NCBI GenBank assembly: GCA_008694505.1
Contig: VZDJ01000049.1
Span: forward strand, 4,493,932-4,557,931
Direction: 5' to 3'
DNA: 64,000 bases
From: Cyanoderma ruficeps
Lineage: Eukaryota; Chordata; Aves; Passeriformes; Timaliidae
Shown here: one piece after another, positions 13,911-26,229 of the stretch
How the letters are laid out: the number at the start of each line of letters is the position of its first letter
How positions within the stretch are numbered: position 1 is the first letter of the stretch
Program-made: the position numbers and the translations under genes
Notes under the pieces: generated by a model
Seen by the model: only the letters and a program-made list of their open reading frames with translations
Told to the model about the DNA's origin: nothing
Database searches by the model: none

Positions 13911-13963
13911 AATCTTATTTTGTAATGACATGTCACAAATCTTATGTTGTAATGACATGTCAC
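13911..13963 (+). repeat. 27-base tandem duplication carrying palindrome TGACATGTCA
   Basis: Two 26-base copies (13911-13936 and 13938-13963) differ at one base and are offset by 27 bases. Each ends in TGTAATGACATGTCAC, so the ten-base palindrome TGACATGTCA occurs twice. The high identity implies a recent duplication or constraint. Confidence 0.85.
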
Positions 13964-14779
13964 GACAATTTGCTGTACTTCAAAGGACTCAATTCAGTAT
14001 GCTCCCAACTATCATGAAGTATTTTTTCTCCCACAGCATATGTATTTTACCATTACATTTTCTGGAAACCATGCCTACTTCTAAAACACTAACACTTTCT
14101 TTTAATGACCAACAGAAGTTACAATCCCCAAATTTCCTGACAAACTTGAGCAAATTACGTCTTTGGCAACTGTAGAGAACATCATGGATTTCTGTTCACA
14201 CCCTTCAATCTTCCCTACTCCTTCCCTGATGCTTTGCAGATTATTCACATCAGCATTTGCTGGAGTCAAACATAATCCACACACCAAAACAGAAATACCA
14301 GTAACTTGCTTATGTATAATCTTTGTGCCAATCCAAGAACCTTCCCTAGACATGAGCACATGCTGCAATGGCCAAATTCATCTCCATCTGCCCTGAACTG
14401 GTTAATGGTGTGTGACGTGGAGTGAGCAGAGCAGGAAGAGGGGACTGGACTGGGAGCAAAGCAGTGTTTTGAACGTGGCTGTCTGAGGAGTTGAACAGCC
14501 CCAGCACAGGAGTTTGCTGGGAGATCTATTACGCAGGTTGTGACCTTCATCAGCCCGGACTTTTATCGAAAACCATTGTATGAGAATGTCAGAATGCCAC
14601 GCCACATTGCAGCATTCACATCCAGTCTGTTCTTTTTACTGCTCCCACTGTCTCAGAAACTGAAACTTCAGACTGTGCTGAAAAGACTATGTCTTTCATC
14701 TACAGTCTAGCACACACTAGAATACAGAAAACAATTTTTTCCTTCCTACTTCCATGAAAAGGTTCCCAGAGTTCCCAGA

Positions 14780-15345
14780 AGACAGAATCATTTAGGTTGG
14801 CAAAGACCTCCAAGATCATTGAGTAAACTCATTTAACCCAGTACTGCCAGTGCCACCACTACACCATGTCCTCAGGTGCCACAACAACACATAATTTAAA
14901 TCCCTCCAGGAATGATGGCTCCACCATTTCCCTGAGAAGCCTCTTCCAGTGCTTGACAACTCTTCAAGTAAAAAATCTTTCCTAATTTCAAACCCAAACC
15001 TCCTTTGGCACAATTTGAGGCCATTTCCTCCCGTCCTATCACTTGTTAACTGGGAGATTGACCACCACCAGTCCAGCTTACTGAGGGTATACATGATTCC
15101 CCCATCCAGATGATGGATAAAAATGCTAAAGAGACCTGACCCCAGTACTGATCTTTGGAGAACACTATTTGTGACCAGCCCCAGCTGGATTTAGCTTCAT
15201 TCACCTGCTGTCCTGTGCGTGCTGTGTGATGGCACTCGGGATGGGCTGCTCCATGAGCTTCCCCAGCACCAAGGTCAGGCTGACAGGTCTGTAGTTCCCT
15301 TAATCCTCTTTCTGGCCATTCCTGGAGATGGGTGGCACAACCAGA
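14780..15345 (-). mobile_element. CR1 LINE remnant with parts of ORF2 reverse transcriptase, internally deleted
   Basis: The 3' portion is clear at 14780-15060: CAGAATCATTTAGGTTGGCA, then CACTACACCATGTCCTCAGG, CCTCCAGGAATGATGGCTCC and CGTCCTATCACTTGTTAACT. Two reverse-transcriptase pieces follow. FIHHLDGGIMYTLSKL is encoded at about 15074-15121, just before the place where the FADD active-site block should be. NYRPVSLTLVLGKLMEQ, the conserved start of the CR1 polymerase region, is encoded at about 15230-15300. The coding between them, the FADD box and the rest of the domain are missing, and the surviving parts are out of frame with each other, so the element is dead. Confidence 0.92.
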
Positions 15346-17856
15346 CAGGCACACTACTGTGTCAAAAAAGCCCAAAAGGTTTGCTTGTCTACCTAGATCA
15401 GGTCAAAGACACAGTAAAGTACTGGCTGCCCAAGCACGTTTTACTGGTGTGCCTAGGCCATGGGTGGCCCTTCAGAAGCCCATTTGTCTATCTGCAGTAA
15501 TTAACAGCTCTTCTGTGCTCCTCTGGTTTTCCACTCATCAGAGAGCCCTACCCAACGAGGCAGCAGTTCCTGGCAGCCAGTGCTGGCACTGAAAGCAAAT
15601 AATACAGATGCCAATTTCTCAGCTCAGTGAAAGACGGTGAGAGAGCCAGATAAATTGAGCTGTCTTTCTCTGGATGTTCCCCTGCAAGGTCTCTTACAAC
15701 CACAGGTCTGCTGCCACCAGGCAAACCATTTCACCTCAGCAGAGTGCTCCTAGAAAATAAATAAAAGCACTTCTCTGTGGAATAAACTGTAAAATATTGC
15801 CTCATCACAGACACTCAACCAGGGAGAGATCCACCACATATTCCCTTTCCACATGACTGCAGATATTTATATAGGCTGATGAAGAATATTTGGGGCCTAA
15901 ACTCTGTAAATATCTGCTGATTCTTCCCAAATGGCCCAGAACAGCCATTTGAGGAAAGGCAACAACAACAAAAATCTCCCTTCTTAGCATGCTTTTACTG
16001 GCCTATCATTTACCTATTTATGGTAAAAACCCTTGTGTGGTACATGGCACCAGGCTTGGAAAAGCAATGCAGCAACCATATTAGCAAGCCAGTGAGCTCA
16101 AATATGGTATCATTTGTGTCAGACTCATGTAGTAGTGAAACTTTGCTGATCTCGGTGTAGGTACTGTTGCTGAAGTTTGCAACAATTAGCAATTAGTTTC
16201 CAATGAATGGTGGGAAACAACTCCTCCGGAGGAAGTTAGTTCTGTAACAGTTACCACCACTCCAGAAACTGCAAGTACATTTCTATTTTGCAAAAAGGTA
16301 GAGCTGGTTAGCAGTGTCTGGCAATAACCTTAAGAAAAATTCAGATTTAAAACCCAAAATGTTACCTTTTTATCTAAAAGGCTAATACAACGTGCCAGGT
16401 GGTCCTGGACATTGTGTAGGGTATTTTAGGGTGAGTCTACAACTGTCATTATGACTTGTAGCTACAGAGGCTGCCAGAACCTGCTTTTTTCCACTCCAGC
16501 CCAGAGAAAAATCCTTAGCCTGACATGAGCTCAGGAAGATGTTCCCTGGGATACAAGGTCATGGACCCACCTTTACATTTTACTTTCATAACTCAAGGCT
16601 TGACAGAACAGCAACCCTGAAAGCAGATCTGACATCAACAAGTTAATCTTCTCTAATTGCAGTGTTGCCTTCAAAATTTAATATATTACTTGATGAAGAA
16701 AGAAAAAAAAAATAAAAAAACAACCAAGCCTTCTCACAGGCACACAGATTGCACCACACCTTTCCCAGAAGCTGGGAGGAGATGAGCATTTTAATGCACC
16801 TGGCATTTCAGCACACAATTGAAGAGTCCTGTCTTTCTGGAGCAGACTGGTAGGTGGTTTGGCAGTTTCACATCCTTCCTTGCTATTTGGGTACCAAGGG
16901 AGAAGTGACAGAGCAAGGAGCAGAAACCCCGTTTCACTTTCCAGTCATCATTGGTTTAACTTTTTTCCTTTTGTTTGTTTGTTGTTTTTTTTTTAAGTGG
17001 AGAATTCAAGCAAAGCTTTAGTTCTAAAAATTCCCAATAATAAACTGTAGTTATCAAAGAACTCTAGTTAATCTATAATCTTTACAGGAACAGCGTGGCA
17101 AGAACATGCACCTATAATGAAGTTCATACGGCTGAATTTGTCCTAATGCAGCCAGAACTGGATGAACATGAGGTAACCAAAGCCCCTATCCCTGCCAAAA
17201 AGCTTAGCACTGAGATTCACTGGGCTATCAAATCAGGTTTATTTTTACAGAGAATTTGGTGCTTGGAAAATGAATGTGGTAAGGTCCCTTTCTATAGCTT
17301 ATGTGAGCCACAACAACATAAAATAAACCACTGGCTGAGAAGCCAACCTTGAAGTTATTTAACCTCCCGTCGATAAAATTGGGCTGCTTCTCTTGGGCAA
17401 AGTTGTGATCCAACCCATTTCTGCTTTACCACTGCCCCCTTAGCCAGGCTACTTCAACCACTGGCAGGCCTGGAAGGTAAAGGTGATCGGGGAACTGATC
17501 TAGGCCAAAAATAATCCCCCCTCCTCATTTTTTCCATCACTGATGGATTTCTTGACCTCTCTCACCAGGCTGCCTGTAAACAGCTGGACCACCCAAGCAA
17601 AGGATGGTGTGGGGGCGGGAATGGCAGGACAGGAGGCCTGTGGAGCTCCAGCCAGCTCCTACACAGAGAAAACTTGCCAGCTGACAGCCTTTGTGAGTGC
17701 AGCAATGGCATTTTCCACCAGCTCAGAAATACCCTGAAACACACATTTTCTTTCCTAAAACTTGATTCAGCATTGGCAGTGTGCTCCTCTGCACAGCTGT
17801 GAAGAGCTTTGCTTAGGTAGATGATGAAAAGCAAGCTAAAGCTGAAATCAGAGTAC
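15346..17856. other. Intronic DNA, nothing recognised
   Basis: The first 250 bases may still belong to the rearranged CR1 copy, but I cannot align them with confidence. Low-complexity A-rich sequence occurs at about 16699-16720 and a T run at about 16984-16995. No exon was recognised. Confidence 0.5.
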
Positions 17857-17906
17857 AGAATCACAGAACCATTTAGCTTGGAAAAGATCATAGAGTCCAA
17901 CCATAA
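17857..17906 (-). mobile_element. Very short CR1 3' tail fragment
   Basis: About 50 bases match the terminal CR1 signature: CAGAATCACAGAACCATTTA, then GCTTGGAAAAGATCATAGAG and TCCAACC. Nothing further 5' in the element is recognisable. It is either a severe 5' truncation or a remnant. Confidence 0.75.
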
Positions 17907-17909
17907 ACC

Positions 17910-20900
17910 TCCATACACAATGTGGAAAAGCAGCTGTTTTCCTCTATGGTCAGGCCTGGCTGGGAAACAATTTCAAGCAGCAATGACCAATTTCAGTGTT
18001 TTGTCCTTTCCAAACCCAACAACAGCTGAGAACACAGAACCTGTGTTACTCAAGTGATAAAAGATGAGTAAACTCTCTTGTTGCATTAGTCAACCCAGCT
18101 CAAACCTGGAATGTGTGGATGTAAGAGCCTGCTTAAAACTGCTGTTGGAGCAGCTTATTGCAAAACTAAAAATTCCAGAGGAATCTAAGCCCACACCTGC
18201 CCACTTTTTAGAGACAGCATTGCTGTACCAGTCAGGTACCTGTGTACAAAGCAGACACACGACCTGGTATTTCATAAAGGCCATTTAGACACTATTTCAA
18301 GTGTAGCCAAGGGAGCTGCTCTCCTCCTGTTGCTGATGCTTATCTCTGTCCAAACCAAAAACACAGTGTTAAATTTAACTGTTGTTCAAAAGCACATTTT
18401 AGCATCCACACAGGAAACTGGAATAGTTTTGAAACACTTGTCTTACTTGTCTCTTTTAACAGAGAGCAGTTCTCAGCCCCTAGTAGCACAAGTAACATTT
18501 CCATAAGCTGCTCAGTGTTCCCACAGACACACATACATGCTGCTCTGTTCACAACCACCCAGCCAAATTTAAAGTGTGAAAGCAAAGCACATCCAGCAAT
18601 TGTTTCCATTCAAAATGCCTTTTGTGATCCAAATGTGGGGGTGGTGCACATGGAGGAGATGAGGTTTCCAAATAAGGATGTCAAAACGGAGGCCAAATTT
18701 CAGAAACATCAAGCATTCTGCAGTGTTCTTCATCAGCATCTCCCAAGGGCTCCACTCCACCAAAAAAATGGGTGTTTGTGGGAGAATAACTTCAGCTTTT
18801 GGCCAAGAAGATCACCAGCTTTGGCACACTAGAACCACAAACAAGGACACTTTATCAGTTGTTCTGTTTTAGCACATTTGGTTTCAGAAGTCTCTGCACT
18901 TGTGTATTTGTATAAAGTCTTTGCATTATTTAATAGAGAACCCTGAATGCACACATGCAACTATTGCCTGCTGACCTACAATGAACTTGTAGGCATGTTG
19001 ATTTTATCTGTTTAACAGATTAGGTTTGCACTGACAGATGGACAATGCTACTGTTAGATTAATTAAAAATTAATACCATCAGTGTTAGATGAGCATGAAA
19101 CAAATTACCTTTGAGGTAACATACTTCTAAATAGGGGAAAATAGAAAGCAGTTAATGAAGTTTGAAGATAATAGCTCCTAGTGCCTTTAAATATATTAAC
19201 TTGCAGTTTTTCCTGTTTCTTCTGTTTTTCCTCTGGCAATGCTTTTACTAGACCAGACTCTTACATTACCTATTTTATTTGTGTTAACTAACTGCTAGTA
19301 TACTTACTCAAAGTTATAGAACATAATGGCAAGCCAAATCACTTCAAATGTCCCTTTCATGAAATATAATGTACTGGCCAAGATTTACAGAACTATTAAA
19401 AATCCATCAAATCATTCCATTTTCTACCATTAGATTTTTGTTAAGAAGAAGTCAAATGAGTATTTCCTTCAGCTCTGCTAACTGGCATTCTTACAAAGCC
19501 CATAGATCAGTTCTCATTCTCCTTCTCCTTCCATTTTTGAGGCAGAAGATTTAAGCTTTTGGGTAACATGCAGCTGGTAAATTTTTCTGACATCACTACC
19601 CACACAATTTTGTGAGGGCGCCCAGTGAACCATTGTTTGAAAGCAAGTCTTCAAAATTACTAACCAGGGTAAAAATTCTGCAGTGCCAAGAAGTCAAGCT
19701 GAGCTACTCATTTCTTAGTATCCACAATTCAATTAGCTGCAAATACCACAGCAGCAGCAAACCAGAGTTTCAATTTCTGCTGGCACATAACTATAAACTC
19801 AGTTCAGTGAACAGATTTAAAACAAGTAACCTCTCCACAGCATAAATCAGATAGTGATACTTAGAAATATCTTCCCAAAAGAAAGATAAACAGGATGAGG
19901 GAGAGATTAGAAGTATTTTTAAGATATGTTATTCTAAATCTGAACTGTAAGATCAATTGCGACTGCAATTACCAGTTTTATATTTTTATATCCAACAATA
20001 AAAGACTAAATATGTGGTAATAGAAGAAAATTCTGTCTCCACAATACCCAAATATCAGAAATCTGATATCCACTGCAAGCCTACAATGTAAAGAAACTAA
20101 GGAATAAAACATTCTAGTGGTCATGCTAGGCAAATCAACCCAAAGCAATGAGGACCCGAGTTATTAAAAAGGATGTGCTTGACTTCAGTGGCAGCATTTA
20201 CAGGCATAAACCTCAGTCATACATATAAAGAGCTGTCAGAGGGCATACATTTGCACACTTTTTACTGTTTATGATGATCAAGATAAACTGGCAATGGATG
20301 CAGAGTTCTGTGTATTTTAATCCCAGCTGTAAAATTAACTCAAATAGACTGTTTTGAGTTCAAGATGGTAAAAGACCTTGCAGCCCACAAGTAGAGGGGT
20401 AGGTAGGTTACTGGAAGGCAGAGAACAAGCAGAATCTGGGTAACTGCATGGAATGGGGCAGTTTTGATATTCTCATAAAATATTTTGTGTGTCAGGATGT
20501 TCAATGAAATTTAAAGGAACTTCTGCAATCAATTTCAGTGGCAAGCACAAGTGACAGGCAGCCACAGTTTGGCATCACTTGAACATCTACAACACATCCA
20601 GTTTTTTATAGGTCCATGTAAAATTCTAGTATTTTGTAGTTCTGATCAAAATGGCTCAATTTCAGCACATTTTTCAGCACACCTTTGAATTAAATACATT
20701 TAAAATTAGTGACAGGATTTTTAAACTGCATTTTCTGGTAACTCTTTTGCCCCATGGTTGCATAAACTCTTTCATGTTTCTTCTCTGAGAGCAAGAAAGG
20801 GGGATGAAAGGGAAGAGCTATCAACTCTTTCTGGTTTGTTTTTTTTGTCCTAACTGCTGCTTTTCTTTCACTTTCTCTGGCTTGCACTGCCACATCCCCA

Positions 20901-23900
20901 CCTCTGAGACAGAGCACCAGAGCATTAGCAGCTCCTGGCCCAAACGTTCACCCATGTAGTCCAAAGCAAGATCTTGGTACCCTCTCCATGGGACAAGCAC
21001 TGCTGGTAGCACTGGGCATGGAGGGCATCTGAAACACTTGTCACACTTGTCACATGGGTACTTGCTCTGGTCTCCTCAGCTGCTGAACTACTTATTAACT
21101 TAGCTGCGTTCAACCTGTGCCACATTTGGACAAAGTAAAAGAGAAGCTGTTAAACAATCACTTTTGACATGAGAGAGCGCCTGGCATCCCTGTGGAACAC
21201 AGATTAATAAAGCCTGTTTGCACTCTGGTTGTCACAACAGAATTTAGACTGGTGACTTGTTTCAAAGGTGAACTTGAACAGATATGAGCAGGAGAAAGGC
21301 GTCACAATGAGGTCACCGCCCTATTTCACCACAGGGCAGCCCTTGCCTACAGAAAATCCAGCTGGCGTCCTCAGTCCCAACGGGACTCAGTCTTGCATCC
21401 CAGAAGTGATATTTGAACCTCCATCACCAGTTTGTTCTTTGGCCTCTGATCTAAGTCCTCCAAGAATATTGATAACTGCTGTGGAACCATGATTATCTGA
21501 CGTTCTGCTGGAATTTTTAGATGGCACAAATACTTGGGGACACATTCACAAAGGAACTGAGCTGATACAACTCTGCAGTATTTAACTTCCAGGCACACAA
21601 GCTGCCCATAAAATACACCCAGCACCAGGCCAGGACTCTGCCACCTGGTCACGCCAAAAGGTGCTTGTGAGAACAACAGACAGTTCCAGAAAGAAGAACT
21701 TGCATCCACTGCAACTAGAGCTACATAGATTTGAAAACACACTGAGTTTTTTCCTGTTAAATCAGTTAATTCACTTGATTTTTTCAACATCTTCCGGGTA
21801 GTTACAGGGGAGGTTAAAAATAAGAAAAAGAAAAAAAATTCCAAAAGAAGTACAAAAATAAACCCCAATTTTCCTGAGTTCTGAGATACACCAGACACCA
21901 GACAGGCAATATCAATGCCAGCAGAGATCAATACTCCCACAAAATAGTGTTATGCTATGCCTAGAAAGCAGAGGGAGCAGGAAGGGATATCAAACACAAA
22001 ACCACCCAAGTCTCTTCAAGAATAGCTGTGAGAGCAGCAGCGATGACTGCAGCATACGTACAAGTAATTACTGTCAGGACTCCATCTGGATCAAAGTTTG
22101 GCCACTGTTTTACTAGCAGAAAAATCTCCAAGTTAAAAGTGAATTTTGAGTTATGAGCCAGTACCTCCCTGTAGTTCTCCTTTCTCCTTCCTGTACAACC
22201 ACAGCACTTAACCAAAGATTTTTTTGTTTGTTTGTTTCTTGTTCTTATCCTACAGGAGAATTTTGATTCAACCAAGAAATTTAACTCAGAGGCACAAGTA
22301 ATATTATTTTCACCGCAAACCACCCCACTTTTCGTTTTTAAACTATTCTGTGGCAGCCTTTTAGTGTTCCAAATAAATATAAATAAAACAAGATAAAAAG
22401 GAAAGGAAAGGAAAGCAAACAAACATGCAATGTAGGTTGCCCTCACCCAGACAGGGATGAAAAGAACAAAAGCAAGCCCTGCACAGCTGTAAGGCCCGTT
22501 TCTTAAGTTTAAACATGCAGCTTCTGGTCCAAGCTTTGCTCTGTCCCATTTCCTACCTTTTATAAAGTTCTCAACAATGTACAAATGAGATCATACAGGA
22601 GGAGCTAATTAACTGTACTTTCCCTCGGCTGCTTACCTTGCAATAACTTAGCTGTGTAGAAATGTCCTCATGCACAGACTCCACACCCAGCCTCCCTCAG
22701 TCCACAAGAATACCCTGACCATACCAAATACTTTTTATAGATGACATTTTCCAAGCATCCACTGCTAGAATTGCCCTCTGGCAGAGGGGGAATAGAAGAA
22801 ACTCCTAATGGTGAGCTCAAACATCCAGCACTGTCTATCAGTGCACCTCTAGCAAAGCATCTCAGAACAGGCAAACACAACAATTTCCCCTGTAATAATT
22901 TTTCAGCCTCCAGCAATTCACAGCTCCTCTGGGGAAAAAGAAATACCATGTAGAAATACCATGTTCCACTACAAAATCCCAGAAACTAAATTAAAATAAA
23001 AATAAAATTCAAAAAATAAGTAGGCAATAAAAACCAAAGCCGTTCTACCTTACCAAAAAAGTAAGCTTTCAGCTTAGAGGAGACTTTTATCAGACTCCAA
23101 GGGTAAGGTCCTTATTCCTCCTTCTGTTCCAAAATGATTTTCAAGGCCAGAATTACAGTAATCTTGTCCAGACACAACCTGGAAACTGTGCACCACATAT
23201 TCAAAGAACAGGCTACAGCTATTGAAGAGTTTAGACAGCTCCTGGAAAAGGACCACTTTGCTTTTATATTTCCACTCCCAGCATGGAGCTTGGTGTTTGA
23301 TGTGGCAGATTTCAAATGAATATGTCAGTACTGACCTGGATTTATGGCTTTAATACAAGGCATTATTAATTGGTGCTTTTCTTCTTTTTTAAATTAGCTT
23401 TTCCTCCTTGAAATTCCAGCTGACTGCATTGTTACATTTTAGGTAAGGTGTCCATTTGGACACGGGAACAAGCCAGGTCCCGTGGAGTGAAAATAAACGT
23501 TACAGGTTCCACCTGTAAAGACTTTTCTTTATCATATTTGTGAGCTCAAACAGTAACTCAGGTTTCATCTTCACCCTGTCATACCAGTAACTCATCAACC
23601 ACTTCCTGCTGAACCAGCCTGTGCTCAGCCAGTTCCCTCACATGGCTCCTGATGTCTCACAGCACAGTCACTCCTTTCTCCATCCGACTTCTACGACACG
23701 TGTGTGCTCATTTCAGTGACTATTGCACTCAAGACAAGCCCAGTGCAACAACATTGGATGAGTAATACTTCCATAATCTATTGTGCAAAGAGTTAAAGAT
23801 TAATACAGTTTTACAGGAGGTGAAATAAAGGTGGAAAGAGAAAATAAATACCATTCTGACAACTATGCACAGTGTCAGCTGCAAATCAGAAATTCCTGGC

Positions 23901-25980
23901 CTATCACTCAGCTACGCTGTTATTACCATAAGACATGCAAACATGACTTATGTCCTAAGAGATCAACTGCAAGGGACCAAAAGTAAACACCCACTCAAAG
24001 GTTTCATGATCAAGAAGAATTAATAACTGATTAACCTAATACTGATTAATTAGAAAGGTGAACCAAGTTGCTGCCTATTTTTGAGAAACCATGACTAATT
24101 CTTCTTACGTCTTGAGGACTTGATATTTCCTCCTGCCCCTCAACAACTCCTTCCTCACCTCTGTGGCATTGTTTTGTATTGAAATCATACTCCAATTCTG
24201 GTTCAACTAAAATTAAATCAAACAGGAAATAATAAACATGTGTGTCCGTAACAGACCCTTCACTGCCTGAGCAGCACCAGCTGGAGTTAAAAGCAATCAC
24301 CAAGGTTGGAACTTTTTGGGATCCAATTCCATCTTGTATGAGCATCACTTGCACAAAAGGCTAATTTAAGAGGGGGGAAACCACACTGTTCAGTGAGTGC
24401 CAGACCCATGAAGAAGTCAGGATTTGGCTGGTAGAGTCAAATCTGACACAGTACATAGGGGTGGGGGCCCAGGACACGTTGCTCATTTGTTTTTCAACCT
24501 CCTGCCAAGTTTCCATGCAGATCAATAGCAATGAATCATATTCTGAGATATCAGGTAAAACCTGGTCAGTAATCAATATAATACAGGAATACAGTTTGCC
24601 TGAAAATGATTGAACAGGTTTGTGTTCAATTCTCATGCACAAAAAAAATCCCCTACTGTATTTTCATTTCACAGGCTGGTTTACTAATTATAACTGTATC
24701 CTACAGAGATGCTAAGTTAGTGTGGCTTTTCCAGTAAAATAGGAATAATCTGGACTATCTTCAATTCTGATCAGAGAACTGCCCAAGAAGTTGAAACACA
24801 GTTATTTATGTGGCACAAACAACCTTATCCGAGGACACATGTTCTTCTAGAAGGAAACAACCAACGTCAAAACTCAAGTGGAAAAAATGCAATGTCAGCA
24901 TCATATTGTTTCCTGACCTGTTCTAAATTAGGTATTGTGATATTTTCATCTGGGATACACCTAAATTGTGTAATTACCACAACACCTCACCTAAATATCG
25001 GAAGACACCCACCCAAAGTCTATTGGTGTTTCAAGATGAAGGGAAGAAAAGGGCAGCATATTCTTCCACCAGCACTGCCATCCTTCACAGTTTTCTCATG
25101 TCTTACCATAAATACAACACCTGAAACAAAGAATGTGCATTCAGACTAGGCCTGGAAGGGAGCGTGAGCAGCTGAAGAAAAGCTGGGCTCAATGGTGCCA
25201 AAACGTGCAGTGAGAAGAAGAATCAGAATTAAAATAATAGTGAAACACTACAGGGCCATTGTATCAGACTGATCTATTACAAGGGATTAAGGAAGAAACC
25301 TCACTGCAACCCTTGGCCTGAACTGACCACGGTATCACTTTCCTCATTGCCTGCAAAAATCCTGGCAGAGGGACCTGGGTGCTCTGCACCTTTAGTCAGC
25401 AGCCCCACGACTGGGACTCGCACTGTGATACAGGGAATACAAATAGAAACTGCCGAAACATTCTCATTTACTGTACTGGGCTGGAGACAAGTGACCCTAT
25501 CTCAGAAGTGTATGAAAATCTCAAAGGCTCCAGGGACAACTAAATGAGTTATTTCTAGCACGCAGGTCTGCCTCACTTTAATCTACTGTTGCATGAGTTG
25601 GACAACAAAAGCACCACTGCGCTGCCAAACCTGAACACCACACATTAGAGAAAGCCAAAGTTTTAGCAAAATAATTTTGTGGGAGGCTGAGGGATTATGA
25701 AACCACTCCAGTTTTGAGATCTTCCCAACAGTCCAAAAAAAAAACCCCATGTAATGAATGTTAGATTTTTCAACTGTCTGTAAAATAGATTGCTCAATGT
25801 ACAGAACACACAAAAATGGATTATTTATGGAGACCATGTATGTAAACAAAAACATGTGTTGTCTATAACCAAACAAGAGCAGCTAAAAAGAGAGTTTTAT
25901 TTTTAAAAAGTCCTGTCTCCCTGTCATTTTGACTTGTGCTCCAAAATTCCCATTTGCATGGCTTCCATGGTAACTCTTCA
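17910..25980. other. Intronic DNA, nothing recognised
   Basis: AT-rich intron with a short GGAAA repeat at about 22400-22415. A minus-strand frame of about 200 codons at 21961-22584 shows no recognisable domain and is treated as chance. Confidence 0.55.
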
Positions 25981-25981
25981 G

Positions 25982-26005
25982 TTCTGCTCATTTTTATGAG
26001 CAGAA
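25982..26005. repeat. Perfect hairpin, 10-base arms, 4-base loop
   Basis: TTCTGCTCAT, then TTTT, then ATGAGCAGAA. The arms pair without mismatch. The stem is too short for a miRNA precursor, and no longer stem was noticed around it. Confidence 0.75.
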
Positions 26006-26070
26006 TGATCCAAAAGCCGCAAAAAGAGCATCCACTCAAGGCTTATGCTAAGGCCAGTCTCAAAAGCCAT

Positions 26071-26106
26071 GAAGGAAAAGAAAGGGAAAAAAAAAGGAAA
26101 AGAAAA
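26071..26106 (+). repeat. 36-base uninterrupted polypurine tract
   Basis: Thirty-six consecutive A or G bases, mainly GGAAAA-type units. On the CMIP strand it is a polypyrimidine tract. A downstream AG would be needed for it to act as a splice acceptor, and no coding exon is recognised next to it. Confidence 0.8.
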
Positions 26107-26164
26107 CCAGCTAAGTCCAGGACCAGACAACTTTATATTGTTTGGCATCACCAGTGAAAACTGT

Positions 26165-26221
26165 AACAACAAACAAGCTTTTAGAGCTATCTTAACAGAA
26201 CAACAAACAAGCTTGTAGAGT
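26165..26221 (+). repeat. Direct repeat, two 23-base copies offset by 34
   Basis: AACAACAAACAAGCTT followed by TTAGAGC or GTAGAGT occurs at 26165-26187 and 26199-26221, with two mismatches. A small tandem duplication. Confidence 0.8.
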
Positions 26222-26229
26222 TAATAATT

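Noticed and set aside
21961..22584. 207-codon minus-strand frame with hydrophobic stretches
   Set aside because: The hydrophobic segments come from T-rich sequence on this strand. No known membrane-protein family, conserved motif or splice structure was recognised.
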